This document shows, in pieces, positions 59,865-64,000 of a stretch of DNA of 64,000 nucleotides (positions are counted from its first letter, which is position 1; each line of letters starts with the position of its first letter). The DNA comes from Thiodiazotropha sp040507225 (GTDB lineage Bacteria; Pseudomonadota; Gammaproteobacteria; Chromatiales; Chromatiaceae): NCBI GenBank assembly GCA_040507225.1, contig JBEVVG010000001.1:868001-932000 (forward strand). Reading direction: 5' to 3'. Under the pieces are notes generated by a model, which saw only the letters and a program-made list of their open reading frames with translations, had not been told where the DNA came from and made no database searches. Both the position numbers and the translations under genes were made by a program.

Positions 59865-60280
59865 CTGTTTTCACATCCCCTTGTAGTGAATTTGCCTTTC
59901 TACGTCGACCACACCCGGCGTGTCAAGCATCATAGACTTTAATATACTCATCTATCTATATGTTTTATATGCTGAAATAGCCCATTCATTTATAATATTC
60001 ATATTGAATATTAAGCAGGGCTATCTGTTAATTGGGTAACTGTTGCATAGTGACACGACACGCTGCTCAGGCCAACCCACAGCAGCGCTACGAGCGGCTC
60101 CGCATTCCTGTCGGAGGAGATTCATTGGCACCCCTTGGTACGCAATCCTGGTTGCGGTAGTCCCAATCCCGGCTTGAAGGCGTGGGCGATACCGATTAAG
60201 GTTCCGCGACAAAATGAGCCGGATCCCGAAACACCCTCCCAATGGGGTCCTGAATGCAGAGCATGCCGGAATCTATGCCG
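59865..60280. other. Intergenic region between oadG and maf
   Basis: The 59930-60010 part is AT-rich and carries the 21-bp palindrome described separately; it should hold the oad promoter (minus) while the GC-richer 60050-60280 part holds the maf promoter. No gene is seen. Confidence 0.5.
59993..60013. promoter_or_regulatory. 21-bp perfect inverted repeat upstream of the oad operon
   Basis: TAATATTCA and TGAATATTA are perfect 9-bp arms with a 3-nt loop, about 130 bp before the oadG start codon in an AT-rich region. The position and symmetry suit an operator for a regulator of the Na+ pump. Confidence 0.5.
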
Positions 60281-60871
60281 ATGAATCACCCCCTCCTAGT
60301 GCTGGCCTCGAGTTCACCCTTCAGACGGGAATTACTGAGTCGATTGGGTATTGAATTCAGCACCGCGTCTCCAGATGTGGACGAGTCACCCCTGGAACAG
60401 GAGAGCGCCGAAGACCTGGTTGTCAGGCTTGCCGAAATGAAGGCGAAGGCGGTTGCTGAAACTCACCCGGACGCCCTCATAATCGGCTCCGATCAGGTGG
60501 CCACCCTGCAAGGACATGTCCTGGGCAAACCCGGAACCCATGAGCGTGCGACCGGACAGCTGGCCATGGCCTCCGGACAGCAGGTCACTTTTCACACCGG
60601 ACTGTGTCTGTACAACAGCCGCAGCGGGGTGAGCCAAACCTGCCGCGAACCTTTTCACGTGTACTTCAGAAATCTCAAGGCCTACGAGATCGAAAACTAC
60701 CTGCGCAAGGAACAGCCCTATCAATGCGCAGGCTCGTTCAAGTCCGAGGGTCTGGGGATCTGCCTTTTCGAACGTCTGGAGGGGGATGACCCCAATAGCC
60801 TGATCGGCTTGCCGCTGATCAGACTGATCGGAATGTTGCGCAAAGAGGGGCTCGATATCCTGGCGGAATGA
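60281..60871 (+). CDS. yceF: Maf-family nucleoside triphosphate pyrophosphatase (YceF type)
   Basis: The ATG at 60281 gives 196 residues. LVLASSSPFRRELLSRLGI, DVDESPLEQES, IGSDQVATLQG and GSFKSEGLGICLFERLEGDDPNSLIGLP match E. coli YceF closely, an m7GTP pyrophosphatase. It usually precedes yceD-rpmF on the same strand; here the oad operon separates them and it is reversed. Confidence 0.92.
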   Translation: MNHPLLVLASSSPFRRELLSRLGIEFSTASPDVDESPLEQESAEDLVVRLAEMKAKAVAETHPDALIIGSDQVATLQGHVLGKPGTHERATGQLAMASGQQVTFHTGLCLYNSRSGVSQTCREPFHVYFRNLKAYEIENYLRKEQPYQCAGSFKSEGLGICLFERLEGDDPNSLIGLPLIRLIGMLRKEGLDILAE

Positions 60872-60910
60872 CACCACGCGGATTGCCCCCCAGACCAGGC
60901 CCCGGGCTGG

Positions 60911-60926
60911 ATAACAGGCCCTAAAA
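60911..60926. repeat. Reversed copy of the TAGGGCCTGTT repeat core
   Basis: On the minus strand TTTTAGGGCCTGTTAT includes the stop codon (TAG) of the HDOD gene. It shares the core found near 405, 4520, 38171 and 46992. Confidence 0.35.
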
Positions 60927-61829
60927 CAGGGCGTCCTCCACCTTACGGGTATCTTCGTCCAGGCCTGATGCCCCTCCCCCCTGCTCAAGCCGGGCGAACG
61001 CCCTGACCGCTGAACGATCCACACCAGCCAGCATATGATGGCTGCCCTCGTGGGACAGGATATTGGCCACCTGAACAATATCCACATAGTCCACCGGCGC
61101 ATCCCCAGGATCACGCGCCAGGTCCTCATGCAGCGAGGCCACATTGATGACATGGGGGTCGAATTTCCAAAGTTTGAGAATGCTGCCTCCCAACTGGGGA
61201 TGCAGTTTGTGCAGTACGCGATCGAGAAATTCAGGATTTTCGATCAACTCCGGGTAGTCGCAGGCCTTGATCAACAGGGGTATGTGGCCGATGTCGTGGA
61301 CCAGGCCCGCCACCAGCGCGACATCAGGGTCCAGTCCGGAATGTTGTTTGGCCAGCATGGCAGCCTGGGCGCCCACCTTGACTGAGTGGCTCCACAACTG
61401 ATCCATGCGTCGTTCGATGTCTTTGACCGTGGTCCGGAAAACCTCTTTCATCGAAACGGCATAGACCGCGTTTTTCACACGCTGAAAACCGATCCTCGTG
61501 ATTGCGGGTCTGATCGAGGCAATGGTGTTCATACCCCGGTACAGAGGACTGTTGGCATAACGGATCAAACGAGCTGTCAAAGCGGCATCCCGGGAGATGA
61601 CCTTTTCCAGGTCCGCCGCCGAACTGTCCACATCATTGATGACGATCAAGGCTTCCAGAGCCAGCGCTGGAAGCGTGGGGAGATAGATCTTGTTCGCCAG
61701 GAGATCTTCTTTTACGGATTCGACAAAGGCCTTGGTGGTGAACGCCTCTTGCTGTTTTTTTTCGAGATCCTGCTCCTTGGGGTCTTCTACGGGTTTTCCA
61801 TCTGATAATGTGAAGACTGATTTAGTCAT
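60921..61829 (-). CDS. HDOD-domain protein
   Basis: The 302-residue protein has the HDOD domain over residues ~40-240: IYLPTLPALALEALIVIND, VISRDAALTARLIRYANSPLYRG and DVALVAGLVHDIGHIPLL, where the HD pair is partly retained. HDOD proteins act in signalling networks, often with response regulators; no enzymatic activity is established. It diverges from the partial response regulator gene. Confidence 0.85.
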   Translation of the reverse strand: MTKSVFTLSDGKPVEDPKEQDLEKKQQEAFTTKAFVESVKEDLLANKIYLPTLPALALEALIVINDVDSSAADLEKVISRDAALTARLIRYANSPLYRGMNTIASIRPAITRIGFQRVKNAVYAVSMKEVFRTTVKDIERRMDQLWSHSVKVGAQAAMLAKQHSGLDPDVALVAGLVHDIGHIPLLIKACDYPELIENPEFLDRVLHKLHPQLGGSILKLWKFDPHVINVASLHEDLARDPGDAPVDYVDIVQVANILSHEGSHHMLAGVDRSAVRAFARLEQGGGASGLDEDTRKVEDALF

Positions 61830-62589
61830 CGATACTTGGCCTGCCTCTTTCGCCAGGATTGTGATTACTTCTGATGTCGTCGAACCATAAAACTGTTAGC
61901 CGACCCTTGAAATCCTCGATGCCGATGAGCTTCTGCGTAAACTCCAGCAGACCTGTCGGGATATGCCGGGTCATTGACGCAGAAACGACCATAGGCCAGT
62001 AAAGCCAACAACAGCTCACAATGGCCGCTTTTTTCCTGTTTTCAAGCGGCATTGACCTGGTGATCACGCATCTTAGCGGCCACCTGCCGGATTTTTTCAT
62101 CCTCCATCACAACTCCCAGACTAGTTGAGTCTCAACGGTGCGTAAAGGATCACAGATTTGCATGGCCACTGCATCCAGCGATGGGGGTTGCTGATAATGC
62201 TTCGTCAATCCTGTTGCGTTGGGAACTCGCGATAAAATATATAATTATCCTTTACATACAGTTTATTATATATATTTATTAAAGTTTATTCTTGATTTTG
62301 ATCCGTACCGAACCCTGACTTACCGAGACTCGTTTCAGACAAATAACCTGAGGGCGTCTGCGATCCTGCCCATGGCGAGTGTGAACAACTGCAAAGGTGA
62401 TCGATCTCTCAGTTTCAGATTCCTACCGAGAAAACAATAGACTCACCTCTTTATATTTAAATTCATGCACTTATGATCTATACCTCGAACCTTGATCGAT
62501 TACTTGTGGATTAAAGATTTCCCGGTTCACGTCGAATCTACAGATAGATCACATCTTGGTATACCCTAAACACTGGATCCATCAGCGGC
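61830..62589. other. Long AT-rich gap between the HDOD gene and the response regulator gene
   Basis: This 760-bp stretch includes a strongly AT-rich block (62225-62300) and another near 62440-62530. Short frames at 61822-62100 (minus) and 62219-62440 (plus) lack family features. It should hold divergent promoters. Confidence 0.5.
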
Positions 62590-64000
62590 ATGGCAGAACA
62601 GGCACTCCATTCCTACACTCAGCATCCCGGTGACAAGCCGCTTGTGCTCATCGCGGACGATTCCCGCGTGGTGCGGGTCTCCCTGCGAAACATCCTCAAG
62701 GATCACTGTGATCTGATCGAGGTGGAGGACGGTCAGCAGGCTTGGGAGGTCCTGTCGCAAAATCCCGCTATCGATCTGGTCTTCAGCGATCTCTCAATGC
62801 CCCACCTGGATGGTCGTGCATTACTCAACAAAATGAGGAAGTCCGGGACCGAGCATCTGTCCCGACTGCCTTTTATTGTAGTCACCGGTAACGAGGCAAC
62901 CCCGGAAATCGCCCAGGAGATGCAACAACTCGGGGCCAATGGTATGGTCAGCAAACCATTCGACGCTGATTTGATCACCGCCTACCTTCGCTCCCCAGCC
63001 GAACAAGCAGAGGGAGAAACCGCCTCCGACTGGCAGGATTCCACACCACAGACCGACTTTCTCGATAACACACCCGACCGCGCCCAGTTCATGGAGATCG
63101 CGAGCCGCGAACTCTCTTTCGCGATCAGAAACAAGAATGAACTGGCCCTGGCGCTGCTCATGATCGATCAATTCGAGAATATCCTCGATCATTACAGTGA
63201 TGGCGCGATCGAACACATACTTCTGGCGATACACGATATCGTCGACCAGCACATCCACCCGGACGACACCCTGGCCTACCTCGGAGGCGGACGCTTCGCG
63301 ATACTTAGACCGGCATCAAACGCCATCGGCACCCGCTACCTGGGACGCAGGATTCTTGAGGACATATCCGCCAAGCATTTCTACCTGGGTGAATCGGACA
63401 GCAATGTCAGCGCGAGCATCGGCATATCCGCCCCGGACATCAAACCCGGTTTTCGCCTGGCGGATCTGATGAGCCTGGCCGAGGGGCGTCTCAAGGCGGC
63501 CCTCGATAGCGGAGGCGGAAAAGTCGTCGACAAGGGCAACGAGAACCTGACCCCGGTCTCCGTAACTCCGGATCTTTCCGATATCCCCACCGCACCGCCA
63601 ACGGAACACACCCGCTCCACCAGCCATCTTTCCACGCAGATAGAGCGAATGGCCAAGGAACAGGTAGCGGAAATCAAGGCAAAATTCGCAGCGAATCAGG
63701 AATCGGTCGAGACACAGCTGGTTGAGTACCAGCAGAACATCGAATCCCTCACCGGGGAAAACCGACAACTCCTCGAAGAGGTCGAGCATTGGAAAAAATT
63801 GTCTGCCGAAGCCGACAACTTGCGTCGCCAGTTGTTTGAAATCGAAAGCGAACGCCAACAGGTCAAATTGAAATTCAATGAAATCGAGGACAAATACCAG
63901 GTTCTCGATCAACAATTCACCTATTTGAAACAGGAGAACCGCCGACTCATTGATGATGAAGAGCAAAGGACCTCTTCGCTCAAACAGGCACACGGCTTCA
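62590..64000 (+). CDS. Response regulator with degenerate GGDEF-like domain and coiled coil (3' end outside window)
   Basis: The ATG at 62590 opens a frame that runs off the right edge after 470 codons. Residues ~17-135 are a receiver domain (LVLIADDSRVVRVSL; phospho-acceptor Asp in LVFSDLSMPHLDG; Lys in VSKPFDAD). Residues ~160-310 look like a GGDEF fold, but the signature is GGGRFAIL, so cyclase activity is doubtful. A Gln/Glu-rich coiled coil starts near residue 340 and continues to the edge. The partner kinase is not in the window. Confidence 0.8.
   Translation, partial: MAEQALHSYTQHPGDKPLVLIADDSRVVRVSLRNILKDHCDLIEVEDGQQAWEVLSQNPAIDLVFSDLSMPHLDGRALLNKMRKSGTEHLSRLPFIVVTGNEATPEIAQEMQQLGANGMVSKPFDADLITAYLRSPAEQAEGETASDWQDSTPQTDFLDNTPDRAQFMEIASRELSFAIRNKNELALALLMIDQFENILDHYSDGAIEHILLAIHDIVDQHIHPDDTLAYLGGGRFAILRPASNAIGTRYLGRRILEDISAKHFYLGESDSNVSASIGISAPDIKPGFRLADLMSLAEGRLKAALDSGGGKVVDKGNENLTPVSVTPDLSDIPTAPPTEHTRSTSHLSTQIERMAKEQVAEIKAKFAANQESVETQLVEYQQNIESLTGENRQLLEEVEHWKKLSAEADNLRRQLFEIESERQQVKLKFNEIEDKYQVLDQQFTYLKQENRRLIDDEEQRTSSLKQAHGF

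Noticed and set aside
61822..62100. 92-codon minus-strand frame upstream of the HDOD gene
   Set aside because: Unusual composition with no recognisable features; overlaps the HDOD start and its probable promoter.
62219..62440. 73-codon plus-strand frame in AT-rich DNA
   Set aside because: Low-complexity Tyr/Ile/Leu start from an AT-rich promoter-like stretch; no ribosome site.

Overview
The window looks like a chromosomal segment of a gammaproteobacterium with moderately high GC. The housekeeping blocks have the gene orders usual in that class: rpoE-rseA-rseB-rseC-mucD-grx-lepA-lepB-DUF4845-rnc-era-recO-pdxJ, and yceD-rpmF-plsX-fabH-fabD-fabG-acpP-fabF-pabC-mltG ... tmk-holB-pilZ-tatD. The accessory content (an Isp-type NiFe hydrogenase, SHP/DHC cytochromes, an octaheme hydroxylamine-oxidoreductase-like protein with a NapC-type partner, and a Na+-pumping decarboxylase) suggests a sulfur-oxidising or purple-sulfur-related chemolithotroph (Chromatiales/Sedimenticolaceae-like). 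That placement is inference from gene content; no rRNA gene lies in the window.

Layout. 0-0.3 kb: 5' part of a lysine/alanine-rich histone H1-like protein. 0.5-4.4 kb, minus strand: nagZ, hpt, a hemerythrin-like protein, a 2-Cys peroxiredoxin and S-methylthioinosine phosphorylase (purine salvage, murein recycling, oxidant defence). 4.7-5.1 kb: a small secreted FliL-like protein. 5.1-11.6 kb, minus: cysM, rlmD, a CYTH protein, a peptide-binding lipoprotein, an L,D-transpeptidase and two ABC permeases, closely packed and without an ATPase gene. 11.7-12.5 kb: a spermidine-synthase-like protein. 12.6-23.5 kb, minus: pdxJ back to rpoE (envelope stress, translation, RNA processing). 23.8-25.9 kb: nadB and convergent ygfX. 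26-29.9 kb, minus: a two-component system, a PepSY protein, DHC, SHP and a cytochrome b561. 30.2-38.1 kb: hydrogenase genes hynS-isp1-isp2-hynL, a short HupH-like protein, a maturation protease and divergent hypC, with a trpB-type gene among them. 38.5-40.3 kb: a long-chain acyl-CoA synthetase.

40.4-56.5 kb is the conserved lipid/cell-wall/replication cluster. Between tmk and mltG about 5 kb of unrelated DNA is inserted. It carries a pentaheme c554-like cytochrome, a divergent octaheme HAO-like protein followed by a tetraheme NapC/NirT quinol dehydrogenase, a small two-TM membrane protein, long palindromes and AT-rich promoter regions. This is the most unusual part of the window. The predicted flow joins the quinone pool and periplasmic hydroxylamine/nitrite chemistry through NapC-like, HAO-like and c554-like cytochromes.

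56.6-59.9 kb: oadG-oadA-oadB Na+ pump operon behind a 21-bp palindrome. 60.3-60.9 kb: the YceF-type Maf pyrophosphatase. 60.9-61.8 kb: an HDOD protein. 62.6 kb to the end: a partial response regulator with a degenerate GGDEF-like domain and a coiled coil. Several rho-independent terminators and a scattered short repeat (TAGGRYCTGTY) are annotated. I see no tRNA, rRNA, CRISPR array or intact insertion sequence.
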